Shown here: positions 1-11,371 of the stretch, piece after piece
Numbering within the stretch: the stretch's first letter is position 1
Layout: each line of letters begins with the position of its first letter
NCBI GenBank assembly: GCA_031002005.1
Contig: CM061921.1
Location: 147,283,283 to 147,347,282, forward strand
DNA: 64,000 nucleotides
Direction of reading: 5' to 3'
From: Vandiemenella viatica
Lineage: Eukaryota; Arthropoda; Insecta; Orthoptera; Morabidae
Made by a program: the position numbers and the translations under genes
The notes under the pieces: generated by a model
What the model saw: only the letters and a program-made list of their open reading frames with translations
The model's database searches: none
Told to the model about the DNA's origin: nothing

Positions 1-660
1 TATCTGTTCAAAGCAATGAAACTTGAATTTAAGAAACACAGTACATTTACGTAAGCTTGTGCTATATAGTTGGTCGTGATCAGTCTCTAACTCAAGTCGT
101 TATAGAGCAGAGTATGACTTGTCAAGGAACATACGTGGTAGTTTCAATTAATCTCGTTGTTTGTTTTCGTTAGTATTTCTGATGGCTTGTACGAGCGGTA
201 AGAGCCTTACCGAGACATTGCGACGCTTCGCGTGTGATGTCACTGGGATACCTGGACATCGACCCCGCATTGTGGAACCCCACAAGACCAACCCAGGTTT
301 CCAAGAAAGAATATCATCCGTTTCTTCTAAGATTCCTAAGGAAACCTCTGTTTTATCCTTGTTGGCTGTCTATCACACTCATTCGCATAGCAATGGCCTC
401 ATTCACGGCGGCAAACATACTGTAACTTATACACTTAATGTTTTCGCACTGAACAACATTCCTTTCCTAGAGTCAAGGTCCGGCCCTATGTCTGGTGCAT
501 CATGTGGACAAGAGAATTGTCTGCCATAATAGGACCGCACCTGGTCTGACGAGGAAGCTACAAAAAGTTTTTGCCCCCTCCCGTCCGGCGCTCACACTAA
601 AGTGTTACACTGCAAGGTATAGGTAAATAGAATAGTTTCTCCAGTAAAATTTTTGTGTAA
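1..660. other. No recognisable feature
   Basis: AT-rich sequence. A 122-codon frame runs from 161 to 529, but it lacks recognisable domains and is overlapped by another open frame, so I do not call it a gene. Confidence 0.4.
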
Positions 661-673
661 ATAGTGGCCTATT

Positions 674-950
674 TCGCCTTTTTGTGTGGGGGGCCTTTTT
701 TGTGTGGGGGGCCTTTTTTGTGTGGGGGGCCTTTTTTGTGTGTGGGGCCTTTTTTGTGTGGTGGGGCCTTTTTTGTGGGGGGGGCCTTTTTTTTGTGGGG
801 GGCCTTTTTTGGGGGCCTTTTTCTGGGGGGCCTTTTTCTGGGGGCCTTTTTTGTGTGGGGGGCCTTTTTTTGTGGGGGGCCTTTTTTGTGTGGGGGGCCT
901 TTTTGTGGGGGGGGCCTTTTTTTGGGGGGCCTTTTTTTTGGGGGGCCTTT
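674..950. repeat. G-rich minisatellite, about 15-18 bp unit
   Basis: Tandem units of the form GGCC followed by a T-run and GTGTGGG repeat about 17 times with unit-length variation. One strand is strongly G-rich with runs of 4-8 G, the other C/A-rich. The long open frames here on both strands (Gly/Phe-rich or Pro/Lys-rich) are consequences of the repeat, not genes. Confidence 0.9.
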
Positions 951-1329
951 TAAAACCAGGAGTACAAGACTGACAGAAAATAGAAATAAAATCGGCCAAG
1001 GTCTATATTAAACAACTGATATCTCAATCATCCAGTGATCCAGGCTTGACGACTGCCCTGGAGGGAGTTACTATGCCTTCCCCAATAATTGTGTGGTCGT
1101 AATGACCTAGTGACAGGGTTTCTATTGGCTGCTCATTCCGCTTCTGTCGTAGCCGCCTTAAACTAACCCGGCAATCCTACCGGGTACGAGGGCCCTACAG
1201 TTTAATGTTGAATCTGTACCACGAACACGTTCTGGCGTACTTCACATTACACAGCAAGCTGTGCCAGAAGTAAACGTCGTGTTAAGTGCCTATGAAAAAC
1301 CCTGTCGAGACAGATTCGCATCGGTGACC

Positions 1330-1395
1330 TTTCGCTCCTCTGTCAGACACCTTTACCACTGAGCCACCAGACCACTCCCCCAGTGATAGGAGTGT
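1330..1395 (-). repeat. tRNA-like segment, possible old SINE head
   Basis: On the minus strand a good A-box match (TGGCTCAGTGG) lies about 40 bp upstream of a degenerate B-box-like stretch (GATGCGAATCT). It looks like the Pol III promoter of a decayed tRNA-derived SINE extending leftward toward about 1050. No functional tRNA is proposed. Confidence 0.35.
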
Positions 1396-1434
1396 GTCAC
1401 TGTTTTATATGGATGACTGTGATGTACGTTGTTT

Positions 1435-1975
1435 GCGTTGTGATTGGAAGATGAAGGACGGAAGATGGTGAAAGCCGGCGCCGGTTCGTTCAGGGCTACT
1501 CTTCTGAAATACCTTTTTTTTACTTATGGCTTTACGCTTCGTCGACGTGGAGATCACCAGAGGCGGGAAAGGACTAGGGACAATGAACGGGAAGGAATTC
1601 GACCATGGCTCTTTGAAGGAAGCATCCCGGCAATCGCCTAGAGTGATTTGGGAAACCATGGAAAACCCAAATCCGGATGCGAACCACCGTCCTCCCGAAT
1701 TCGAGGCCAGAGCGTTAATTGCTCACCCACCACGCTCGGTTTCCAAAAGACGCCAAGCTGCTTATCCCTATCGGACAGTCTAATCACTATCAATACTGTC
1801 GTATGCTCTTACTCCATACGAACTACAGATAGGTTTGAGATTTAACTAGGACTTTGGTGCTCAATCTGGTGATCAGGAATATGCACCACCATCTCTTCAA
1901 CACTGGACTGGGATAAATCGTAATCAGGATCTGATGCTGACACTGGGATAGCCCAGCGGCGGACAGCATTACGGA
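1435..1975 (+). repeat. Dispersed repeat family D, copy 1, split by SINE-A
   Basis: Two blocks, 1435-1511 and 1741-1975, align in order with the uninterrupted copy at 19975-20235. Shared landmarks are a GCCGCCAAGCT-like stretch, GTGTCGTATG, a CTCCATACG block, GGTTTGGGATTTAAC-like and CAATCTGATGATTAG-like stretches. The SINE between the blocks inserted later. Family identity unknown; no coding potential seen. Confidence 0.6.
1512..1740 (-). mobile_element. SINE-A copy 1 (tRNA-derived SINE)
   Basis: Reverse-oriented member of the window's dominant SINE. The family consensus has a tRNA-like head (GGTGAGTGGTTAACG, then B-box GGTTCGAATCC), a body with CAGATTTGGGTTTTCCATGG and CCATGGCCGAATTCCTTCC, a tail ending GGCGTAAAGCCATAA, and a short A-run. 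Here the head is at 1740 and the A-run reads as T at 1513-1521. A short deletion removes part of the B-box region. Retroposed by LINE machinery; no protein. Confidence 0.85.
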
Positions 1976-3600
1976 ACTGCAACCACCAGACATTAGCCTG
2001 AGGAAATACTAATTCTGTTCGAACGCATCTGGTATTCTGGCATACAGGTTAAAACACAATAACTTGGTTCGGCAATAGTAGATTCGTTCTATGTTTCTGA
2101 AAGTATGTTGCAGTTTCAAATGGTTCATCTGATGTTGAGATGAGGATCATTATAGGCAGTGATACAGTAGCGTTGTTCTGAACTTGGATTAAACCAAATG
2201 TGAAGAAGTTCTAAGTACCTACACCGAACCAAATGTCTAAATTGGTACGGGTGATATTTTTAACGCTGAAATGAATATATCCTCGATGCCACAATGATTC
2301 TATAAGATCTGAAATTAACGTTAAGAGAAAAAAAAGCGGTGTCAGGTTGATCTTCAAATTTGAGCGTACCATTTGATTATTTAAAATATTTCTGAAGTAA
2401 ATTACTTGTAACTTACTCTTAAAATATAAAAAATACTAGAAATTATTATTCGTTCCATTTCACATGAACATGAGGTTTTCCTGGAAGAATTTCCCAATGA
2501 CGATAGAACGGATAGCTTCAATTCCCCACATTGTGCCACGATCCACACAAAGTGTTGGACTTCTCTTCGTTAACTCCTCGGTTATATCCATCAGAAAGTG
2601 CTGTTCCGACGGCTACGGATAAACGTACGGCCGTTCTGACGTTAGTTGGTCTTATTGCTGGAAACAGATGAATAAATCTCATAGTCTGCACCCATTTGGT
2701 TTCGCCGTATTTCAATAAATTTCTGGATTCTTTACCTAACCCAAAACTATCGTTCTACAGCCTTTCTTGGTGCTATTGACAGTGATGTATGGAGAAACCA
2801 TATATGCATGAATCACTTTCCTTTCTAAAGTTTGGGCTAGCTGATACGACCATCAGATGTTACTTCCCTAGTTATATGACGAGAAAGTAGTTTTTTGGCC
2901 ATGGCAGTGATCGATTAACTGAATAACTTTATTTCACAGGCTGGAAAGTTAGTGAACTTACGATCCAGAGAAAGTTTAGTTTGTTTATGGGACTATAGCA
3001 TCCTGTACTGGGAAAAAGATCTACGTTCTTTAAACGGCAACAGTTGTTCATCCTTATCGATGTTTCTTCCTGGAATTAAATGTTTTGAGGTGTCAACTTA
3101 TCAAAAGAGAAGAAAAACTATTAGTTCTTTAAAGCTGTTCCAGATCCTTGTTTTACGAATTTGGGGTTTCAGAATGCTTAGCTCTGACATAAGCCCGAAT
3201 ATAATAAGAAAATTCATTAACTTGTTTGGACTCTTTTCGAAGTTCTAATATCGCCTATCTGGTGTAATGACTTATTTCTTTGTCAAACGTTTATTTGATA
3301 TTACACATTCAGTTGATGAATTTGTGCGGGAGGCGTAAATATTTGGGAAAATTTTCATGGATGTAATAGGAGACACCCCAGTTAAGGGGAGTACGAGGTA
3401 GTCACTAAGCCGATTTTTGATGCTTAAACTCATTTGAGGATATCTGCTTTGCTAAATAGCTGGAAATAAAGGGTTTAAAATACTGGGCTGACCAGCATCT
3501 GGAAGGTGCTAAGCCGATATCTTTCTTATCTGGTGAATGGGACTGTCAGTCTCAATCTGAAAGCTAATTTTGAACGGTTGAAAGTCACTGTTAATTGTCC
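1976..3600. other. No recognisable feature
   Basis: AT-rich DNA with short random frames, including one of 98 codons at 2952-3248 with no domain. No repeat matching elsewhere in the window was seen. Confidence 0.4.
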
Positions 3601-3960
3601 ATAGAAGTGTTGCAGGCAATCATAGTAAAACAGTTTTCTTATGCTGCAATCAGTGCTACTCGGAATAGGTGATCGGGAAGATTTCCCGAAGTCTACCTAC
3701 GATCGGTACGAAGTCTCGAAAGTCTCCTTGTGCCATGGACTTTCGTGATGATTAGAAAGAAGACTGTCTCATCACTAGATAAACTTTTCATATCTTTTGT
3801 AAATTTACCTGTTCGTATCCAGCTGATTCTGAGATCGGAAGTGCCGAGCACTTTAATCACTCTACAGCTGAACGAGAACATCGCAGTCCACATCGACCAC
3901 TTTGCATCTAGGAGCAGACACCTGGTATCTCCGTCATTTCCAAAAACCTAACATGATTTT
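3600..3960 (+). repeat. Dispersed repeat family E, copy 1
   Basis: Matches, in inverted orientation, 8425-8790. Shared blocks include GGTGATCGGGAAGATTTCCC / GGTGATGGGGAAGATTTCCC, CGATCGG, GACTGTCTCATCAC, TATCCAGCTG and AGCAGACACC. The copies are diverged but colinear for more than 300 bp. Frames at 3693-3951 belong to the repeat and match no known domain. Family unknown. Confidence 0.6.
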
Positions 3961-6008
3961 TATTTCGGCGAATTTTTCATTTTGTATGAGAACCATTTCT
4001 TGCTTCCCCCTGTGAAAATCTATTAACTTGTTTTGTCTTTTTTAAGTCTTCCACTCTTCCGTCTTCAGTCTTTTTATATATTTATATATATATATAATCA
4101 ATACGTCTGACATGTTCACAGTTCATAAATCAGAGGGTCTCTAGTTCAAGTACTGTTCGATTTGCATTGATAAGGGAAGGAGAGGGGGGGCCTCAGATCG
4201 CTTACCCGGGATCCGAGAATCCAAGCGCTGGTCCAAATCTGAAGATACAACGCGTCGTTTTTTGGTTGTGCATTACTTGAAATAAGAAAACATTTCGTTA
4301 TGCCATCTCATAAGTGATCTCGTAAGTGAGTTAATAATTTTCCACCTCTGCTGATAGGTCTGGATGGACGAAACAACTTTCTACTAAATATTAGTTACTT
4401 CATCAAATTGTCTTCTCATCTGAATTGGCAACTTCGGATTACCATAGTTCGGAATAGTGATTTTGCTATGTTGTTGGCTGGCATCTCAAGAAATTGAAAT
4501 TAAAACTGTGGTGCAGTCATCATTCATACCTTTTATCTACATTATCAACCATTCAATATTCAGAATTTTTTGAAATAAATGTTCAATGTTGACATTATTG
4601 TTAAAATGACAAGATTCAAAATTTTGCAAGTAAAGAAAGCATTACATCGGAATATAAGTGAATCATTTATTTATTTATTTACTGGTATGACTTGACCAGC
4701 AACATTCATCCAGTTGATTCACATGACCAGTCAACTTGCACACACCTGGATGCCAACATTTTATTAAGTAATACAGGTGCTATAACTCTGAGACTCCAAT
4801 AAACTAGGGTGATTCAAACATTATTTTACTGCACATAACAAAAATCCAAATAATAATCGCACTATTTTGCTTTCAACATGTATCAATGCTTTGCTTGTGG
4901 TTTAAGATTCTTATTTCATATGATCACTTCGATAAAGAACCTCTGTTCCTTACAATGCTGAAATGCAACGTACTACAGGTCTATAGAGGCTTCAATAACT
5001 ATGGATTTACTGAAAAAAGAAGCATAGACGCTGTGTCACTTAAAGTGCTTTTTAAAAAAATCTCTATTTTTCATATTATTCACTACCTTAATTAGCATTC
5101 ATAATAGTATTTTAGCAAATATGCATTGTCGTATTCTACTGCTCCAAAACCTTCCTGCTGCCCATAAACGTGTAGAAATACAACCTGAATGTATGCCGAG
5201 TTCACAAGACATTGACCCCACTTAGCACGCAATTCACAAACGTTTTCAAACTCGAGTAGCGGATCTGCAGTCTTCCAAACACGTGTAGCGCTTTCTCAAG
5301 TTGCCTTAAAGCATATTACAGTTGTTCCTTCTCAACAGTACAGAGTTAAGACGATAGCAATAATAACTTGGTCTTGCAAATACGTTAACTCATTGCCAGC
5401 GAGAAAAAAAAAACTGAACTTGCTGAAATCGCGATAAAAATTTCGAATGCCAGAAATAACTTGCCTTCAAATGTGTACCAATTTGTGAACACCCAATTTC
5501 TGAGTTATCCTACGTCACTTAAAAAAATTACTCTCTACTCTCTCCTCTTCGTGGGATCGTGGGCTGTAGATTGTTTGAAACGCCATAAAAATTCTACCTG
5601 TACTTTTCCAAGGAATCGTGCTCAACGAAAAATCGATACCGATTTCATTTCTATATTAATTATTTCAGCGCTTAGACATTGCATCAAAATTAAAAATGCG
5701 CTAATTTTGGTCTGATTTTGATGCTGGTTTTGAACAACGTACAGCCCATCGTCCCAGAAGCAGAGATTCTGGCGCGTATCTTGTTCATCCAAACAGGCAC
5801 AATTATTAAAAAAAAAAACAGTATTACTTTGCTGCAAATCAGTGCTACAAAATTATTTTTTTGAAAAATATTTTAAATGTACATACTTTGTTCCCATTAC
5901 AACCGTATTACCCATATAGATTTTGGTAAAGAAACTTAGGTTACCGTTACTCGATGTACTTTCTGGAGCTCAATTTATTTCCACTATCGCGACGGTATCA
6001 ACTTGTTA
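3961..6008. other. No gene; short AT microsatellites only
   Basis: Contains a (TA)n tract near 4076-4096 and a (TTTA)n tract near 4667-4682. Frames at 4886-5095 and 5461-5837 are short, AT-driven and domainless. Confidence 0.4.
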
Positions 6009-6010
6009 TA

Positions 6011-6625
6011 CACAGACGGAAAAAAAAAAATCCCAACACCAAGAAAAAATTATTGTAGAGTAATGAAATTTGGACAATGCATTTGTCAAGTTAACATGTT
6101 TAATTGATTAAATTTTCAAGATCACAGGTTAATTTAAGCTCAAGAAAATGCATTTCAAATGTGAAATACTGTTAAATTAATAGCCGGTGTAACCTCCAGA
6201 ATTTTGAATGCAAGCCTGCAAACGTGAATGCATTGTGTCATACAGGTTTCGAATGTCACTTTGTGGTATGGAGTTCCATGCTTGTTGTACTTGTGCTGTC
6301 AATACTGGGACGGTCAGTGCTGGCTGTGGATGATGCTGGAGTTGTCGTCCAATGATATCCCATACGTGTTCAATTGGAGACAGATCTGGTGATCTCGCAG
6401 GCCAAGGTAACATGTCGACACTCTGTAGAGCACGTTGCGAGACAACAGCGGTATGAGGGCGAGCGTTATCCTGTTGAAAAACTCCCCCTTGAATGCTGTT
6501 CATGAATGGCAGCACTACAGGTTGAATTACCAGACTGACGTACAAATTTGCAGTCAGTGTGTTTGGTATAACCACAAGAGTGCTCCTGCTGTCATAGGAA
6601 ATTGCTCCCCAGACCATGACTCCAG
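6011..6625 (+). repeat. Left arm of the Tc1 palindrome
   Basis: 615-bp arm containing the element's 3' end: terminal repeat, about 165 bp of untranslated DNA, then transposase C-terminal coding sequence on the minus strand. Paired with 6841-7453. Confidence 0.92.
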
Positions 6626-7031
6626 GTGTAGGTCCAGTGTGTCTAGGCCGCAGACAGTTTGGTTGCAGGCGTTCCCCTGGCCTCCTTCTGACCAACACTC
6701 GGCCATCACTGGCACCAAGGCAGAACCTGCTTTCATCAGAAAACACAACAGATCTCCACTCCGTCCTCCAATGAGCTCTGGCTTGACACCACTGGAGTCG
6801 CAAACGGCGATGGCTTGTCAGTGGAATGCACGCTATAGGGCTGGAGTCATGGTCTGGGGAGCAATTTCCTATGACAGCAGGAGCACTCTTGTGGTTATAC
6901 CAAACACACTGACTGCAAATTTGTACGTCAGTCTGGTAATTCAACCTGTAGTGCTGCCATTCATGAACAGCATTCAAGGGGGAGTTTTTCAACAGGATAA
7001 CGCTCGCCCTCATACCGCTGTTGTCTCGCAA
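6177..7031 (-). pseudogene. Tc1-type transposase, N-terminally truncated chimera
   Basis: A DDE transposase would cut and paste its element in the nucleus. This 284-codon frame is open, but residues 1-63 come from reading the inverted arm backwards and are not transposase. From residue 64 it follows the family: HRRLRLQW near 74-81, first catalytic Asp at about 99 (FSDESRF), VMVWGAIS at 138-145, second Asp at about 188 (QQDNARPHT), and Glu at about 221 (SPDLSPIEHVW), then the C-terminal tail. The paired-type helix-turn-helix half is missing, so it cannot recognise ends normally. Only 32 residues separate the second Asp and the Glu, against the usual 34 in Tc1. The mirror frame on the plus strand (6435-7289) shares both ends but has nonsense in its middle. 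Confidence 0.85.
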
Positions 7032-7453
7032 CGTGCTCTACAGAGTGTCGACATGTTACCTTGGCCTGCGAGATCACCAGATCTGTCTCCAATTGAACAC
7101 GTATGGGATATCATTGGACGACAACTCCAGCATCATCCACAGCCAGCACTGACCGTCCCAGTATTGACAGCACAAGTACAACAAGCATGGAACTCCATAC
7201 CACAAAGTGACATTCGAAACCTGTATGACACAATGCATTCACGTTTGCAGGCTTGCATTCAAAATTCTGGAGGTTACACCGGCTATTAATTTAACAGTAT
7301 TTCACATTTGAAATGCATTTTCTTGAGCTTAAATTAACCTGTGATCTTGAAAATTTAATCAATTAAACATGTTAACTTGACAAATGCATTGTCCAAATTT
7401 CATTACTCTACAATAATTTTTTCTTGGTGTTGGGATTTTTTTTTCCGTCTGTG
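6841..7453 (-). repeat. Right arm of the Tc1 palindrome
   Basis: 613-bp inverted copy of 6011-6625. The 2-bp length difference is in the terminal A-tract. A transcript crossing both arms would fold into a stem of more than 600 bp with a 215-nt loop. Confidence 0.92.
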
Positions 7454-7455
7454 TA

Positions 7456-8424
7456 GTTGCCGACGTTCTATCACTTTGACAGACTAGAAATTTAAAATAT
7501 CTTCAATTCTGGTTTCTAATTGTAATCGACTGTGCTATTTTCTCGTGGATTGACAGGTTTCCACAATAATAGGAAAAATAACTGTCATAATGTTGTCGAA
7601 TATACGTAAGAAAGTAACTGTTTCTTGATCGATAATTTGTCTCAAAATACTGAAGACAATATGCAGTACTCAGCATTGCGTTAAGGGCAGTGTCTAATGC
7701 TGGCACCTAAAAAATTAGTCTGACGATTTCATGCTAAAATAAGAATCTGCTTGTGTATTTTGAAACCAGAAGATGGAAATGTAGATACAGAAAACACCTT
7801 TTCAGACAGCGTTTACAACGTGCAAATGGCAGCGAGAAAATTTAACTCTCTTGGCATTGTTAGTGACCATTTTAAAATTGAAAGTTATGTACAGTTATCA
7901 GTAACGCAAAGAGAAGGTAGTAATCAGCGAGCTGTCTGTGTTTACAGAAGAAGAAAGAAACTGTGTGCACAGGACTGTTTACTTCAAAGCCAGAACAAAG
8001 GTAGCACCTTCTTCCACAAAAACCAAGTATACAGCAGAAGTAACTTTCTCAAGCTTTTTATGTGATCTAATTATCTGAACTATGTGGTAAACTTCGCTAA
8101 TCAGTGAAAAGATAGTTTAATAGTAAATAATTATCCCCCGAAAAATCTTTGTTTTCAAAGGTGAAATAATTAAAAAATAATACTATGAACATTACATTGT
8201 TGTATTTAATAAAATGAATCTGTAATACTGACTGCAATTCACAAGCAAAAGAAACTATAACTGAACGAACTATATATTATGCTTTCAAATTCAATATCGT
8301 AGAACAATAAAAGATTGTTAGACGAATGATCCCTTGCGAGAAATCGTGTGTTGAGATAAATAACTTTACGAGGATTAAGGATATTTATTAATTTAACGTG
8401 CATATCGTTTCCACGGTATGACGA
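7456..8424. other. No recognisable feature
   Basis: A 104-codon frame at 7751-8065 has no known domain and no detectable splice context. Otherwise AT-rich unique sequence. Confidence 0.4.
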
Positions 8425-8790
8425 TCGTCGATGTTACCATTTATTGTTGGTGATGACAGACTGGGTGTCTGCTTCCAGATGTGGTGACCATTTTCAACTG
8501 CAGCATGATGAAAATGCTTGAAACTTCCGGTCACGGAACCAGCTGGATACAATCAGGCAGTTTTACCAACGATATGATATAGGTTTGCTCGTGATGAGAC
8601 TGTCGTCTTTTTCATTAGACTACTTGTTGTCACGAAGTCTTGAGCTTCCATCCCGATCGTTGGTAGACATCGGGAAATCTTCCCCATCACCTGTTTCCTA
8701 AGGACCTTTCTGCGCACTCCTTACAACACAAGAAAGCTGTGAATCAGTTTTGCAGCCAATCATAGCAAAACTAACAGCGCAAAACAATCA
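8425..8790 (-). repeat. Dispersed repeat family E, copy 2
   Basis: Inverted relative to the copy at 3600-3960 and colinear with it when reversed. Followed by a short (AAAT)n-like tract near 8812-8832. Confidence 0.6.
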
Positions 8791-8799
8791 TTATTCACA

Positions 8800-9277
8800 A
8801 TCAATATTCAAAAAAATAAATAAATAAAAATAAACATTTATTTCTGTCAACGGTGTCTCGAATTTTTTGATATAATTCTCAGTCTCCTATCTTGAGCTAT
8901 CTCCTCAGTATACCCATTACAACCCACGTAATCAATTATCTGCTTCACATATTATCTTTATCTTCCTCTAAAGTTTTTCCCTGCAATTGTTTCCACCGTT
9001 AATGAATTTTCCAATCCCACCTGTCATAAAATGTGATCCTCCACCCAGTCTCTTTCTGTGAGACTTTAGCACAAGCTTCTTTCCTTGCCCATAATGTGTG
9101 GCTGAGCGTGGTATATCTGGGAGAAACTAGGATTTTGCGTGATTTAGGCGGCGCATTGGTTAGTGTTCGGGTATGCCCTTCGTTGAAGCTGCTTACACCT
9201 AGCTGATGTACCCTATTGTTGGCTGTATGGCCAATTAATTGAATATTGACATGTCAATCGAGATTGCCTTTTTTTTC
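8800..9277. other. No recognisable feature
   Basis: No gene, and no repeat shared with the rest of the window, was seen here. Confidence 0.35.
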
Positions 9278-9890
9278 GCTCTGGCCTCGCATTCGAGACG
9301 ACGTGGGTTCGAATCCCAGTCCGGACATCCAGATTTGGGTTTTCCATGGTTTCTCCAAATCACTCAAGGCGAATGCCGGAATGCTTCTTTTAGAAGGCCA
9401 TGGCCGAATTACTTCCAGTTCCTTGCCCCCCCCCCCCCATCCTTTTCCGCCTCTATAGGAGCGTGCATAAACCACGTAGCTCCATTTCAGCCTCCTGTGA
9501 ACCCCCCTCCCCCCCCACGTAGCCCTACGTGGCTTTTGCCTCTACCCCCCCTCCCCCCCACGTAGCACGTAACTTTTTTCCATTTTGATTTCAGAATACA
9601 TTTTGTACTGTTTTATCTTCTCAGACTATTGCAAAATTCATACGGATATAATTAACTGAGGGAAATAAATATTCAAATGCTGTTGTGTGTTCTGTTCCTC
9701 ATTTTAACTGTGAAAAATGTTATGAAAGGAAAACGACGTGGCCTGGTTCGGAACCCCTCCCACCACGTAGCCTAGCGTAGCTTTCTAGCCAACCACTCCC
9801 CCCCCCCTCCCCCTGGACCGAGCCACGTAGTTTGTGCACGGTACCTAGTGACCTTGACGTTGATGACGCGTAAAGCAATAGGAAAAAAAA
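9278..9890 (+). mobile_element. SINE-A copy 2, interrupted by a MITE
   Basis: The B-box GGTTCGAATCC and body are on the plus strand at 9278-9456. The tail resumes at 9846 (GTGACCTTGACG ... GCGTAAAGC) and ends in an A-run near 9882-9899. The gap is exactly MITE-M copy 1, so the MITE is younger than this SINE. Confidence 0.88.
9457..9845 (+). mobile_element. MITE-M copy 1 (3-bp target duplication)
   Basis: 389-bp non-autonomous DNA element. Its inverted ends fit the family end GGGAGCGTGCACAAACTACG with substitutions. The interior has C-runs and repeated CACGTAG motifs plus a conserved AT-rich core. Flanks are TAT/TAG, consistent with a decayed 3-bp duplication of the SINE's TAA. No coding capacity. 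The 3-bp duplication suggests PIF/Harbinger or a similar superfamily, but no transposase confirms this. Confidence 0.8.
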
Positions 9891-9899
9891 AAAAAAAAA

Positions 9900-11370
9900 C
9901 CCTGAGGAAGCAACGTTATTTGGACTTAAAAAAGGGCTTTGGGAATGTACTAATGCTTTGAAGCACTAAAATAAAAAATAAGATGTAAGAATCTGTTTAC
10001 CAGAATGTCGATACGAGTAAGTTTGAAAAAATTAAAGTTGTTTCTTCTCCTCAGAGTACCGTATTTTGTGCAAGAAATGTGTTATATATAGCCTTTGAAA
10101 GTACCACGCCAGTGCTATGACGGAGCAAATTTAAGCTTGTATATTGCGACGCACGTGAAGCATCTGTGAAATTTAAAAGTACTTGCTGTTCTTTAATTTG
10201 AGCCACACATACTTTTAACACATTAACAACGTACATTTACCTTAATCTTCAATATTCATATATAATTTTCAAAAAAGTACATTATAGAAATGTATTTACA
10301 TACTAACTATAAATTTTATCATACACAAAATCAGTTATTTAAAGGGAAGGAAGAGGATCATAAGCACAATACAGGTTGTTCTTTTTATTTTCGTAACCAG
10401 GCTTGAGAAAAATCACAGCTGGCATGAGCAGTAAAGATAGCTTCCAAAAAAAATAAACTGAATTTGGGAGCTGTTTCAAATGCGTTTATGCAACTTCAAT
10501 TAAAAGAAAGAAACATCGGAAATTAAATTAAAAGCTTTGAGATTAGCACTACATCATTACGTTGAAATTTTTCTTAGCCTCGCAAGAAAAAAAAGCTGTA
10601 AGTCGTGAATGAATTCAGGTGGGACCGTACTTCAGCACATCATAGTTTCACGATAAACCATAGTCTATACTCTTTATCCATTGATACGTTCAAAAATGGC
10701 ACTTTTTCATGGACATATCAACTTTTTTTTTTTTTTTAAACAATGTTTTAGGTAGTAGGCAAAGAAAAATCATAGGTCACAGGGAAATTTATTATAAAGG
10801 ATATGATCAATATTCATGGAAGTATGTAGCGATATACGACTTTTAACATTGTGAATTTCGCCCAACGTTGAAATTTCCAAACGCTGGGAAATGGTACGTC
10901 TCTTTTATTCCTTGTCGAAAGCTAGATCATTGGACTACACATCCTGTGGCTGTTTCCTTCTGTGTGCATCGTTTAAGCTTAGAACTAGATTTTTTGTCCT
11001 TTACACAGATCGTTGGGGTACATCCTGGCACTTACCGAGAAGATTAGCGTTAATCGCCTTAAAACCTTGATCTGGATAAGCACTGTGCAGTGATGGGATC
11101 TGTCTCGCAGCCGCCATATAGCCCTCTGTCTAAACACCTACAACCATGCACGCAAAGTGCTGAACTTGTTCCTAGCACTGTACAAGTCTGAAATATGTGT
11201 AGATGTAGAGTTATAAAGCCCTGAAAAAATTGAGAGATGAGTAATGAACTTGTAAACAGTTACTTTTTCCTAATGAACGCAATTTAGTTTTTATCCCATC
11301 CAGAATGGTATCTGGTATTAGGGATGCAATGAACATTTCTGGTTTCGTGAATATAACTTTCAATCAATTT
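9900..11370. other. No recognisable feature
   Basis: AT-rich DNA with homopolymer tracts (T-run near 10725-10737). No credible gene or shared repeat. Confidence 0.4.
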
Positions 11371-11371
11371 G

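Larger units (their letters stand above)
6011..7453 (-). mobile_element. Palindromic Tc1-like transposon derivative
   Basis: A 1443-bp element flanked by TA on both sides (6009-6010 and 7454-7455), the Tc1/mariner target duplication. Ends begin CACAGACGG, an A-tract, then TCCCAACACC. Instead of short terminal repeats, the whole of 6011-6625 is repeated inverted at 6841-7453, apparently identical over every stretch compared except an A-tract of 11 versus 9. A 215-bp unique centre (6626-6840) separates the arms. The minus strand carries the 3' half of a Tc1-type transposase; the N-terminal DNA-binding half is absent, its place taken by an inverted copy of the 3' half. It could move only if transposase came from elsewhere. 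Confidence 0.92.

Noticed and set aside
161..529. 122-codon frame as a gene
   Set aside because: No domain, no splice or promoter context, overlapped by another frame.
674..950. CRISPR-like array
   Set aside because: Repeats are contiguous low-complexity units with no unique spacers, and the DNA is eukaryotic.
592..1011. Long open frames on both strands (Pro/Lys-rich and Gly/Phe-rich)
   Set aside because: Entirely within the G-rich minisatellite; openness is a by-product of the repeat unit.
6435..7289. 284-codon plus-strand frame with transposase C-terminus
   Set aside because: Mirror of the minus-strand frame. Its middle (about residues 64-130) is antisense nonsense without the first catalytic Asp; it shares both ends only because of the palindrome.
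7751..8065. 104-codon frame as a gene or exon
   Set aside because: No recognised domain and no convincing splice signals around it.
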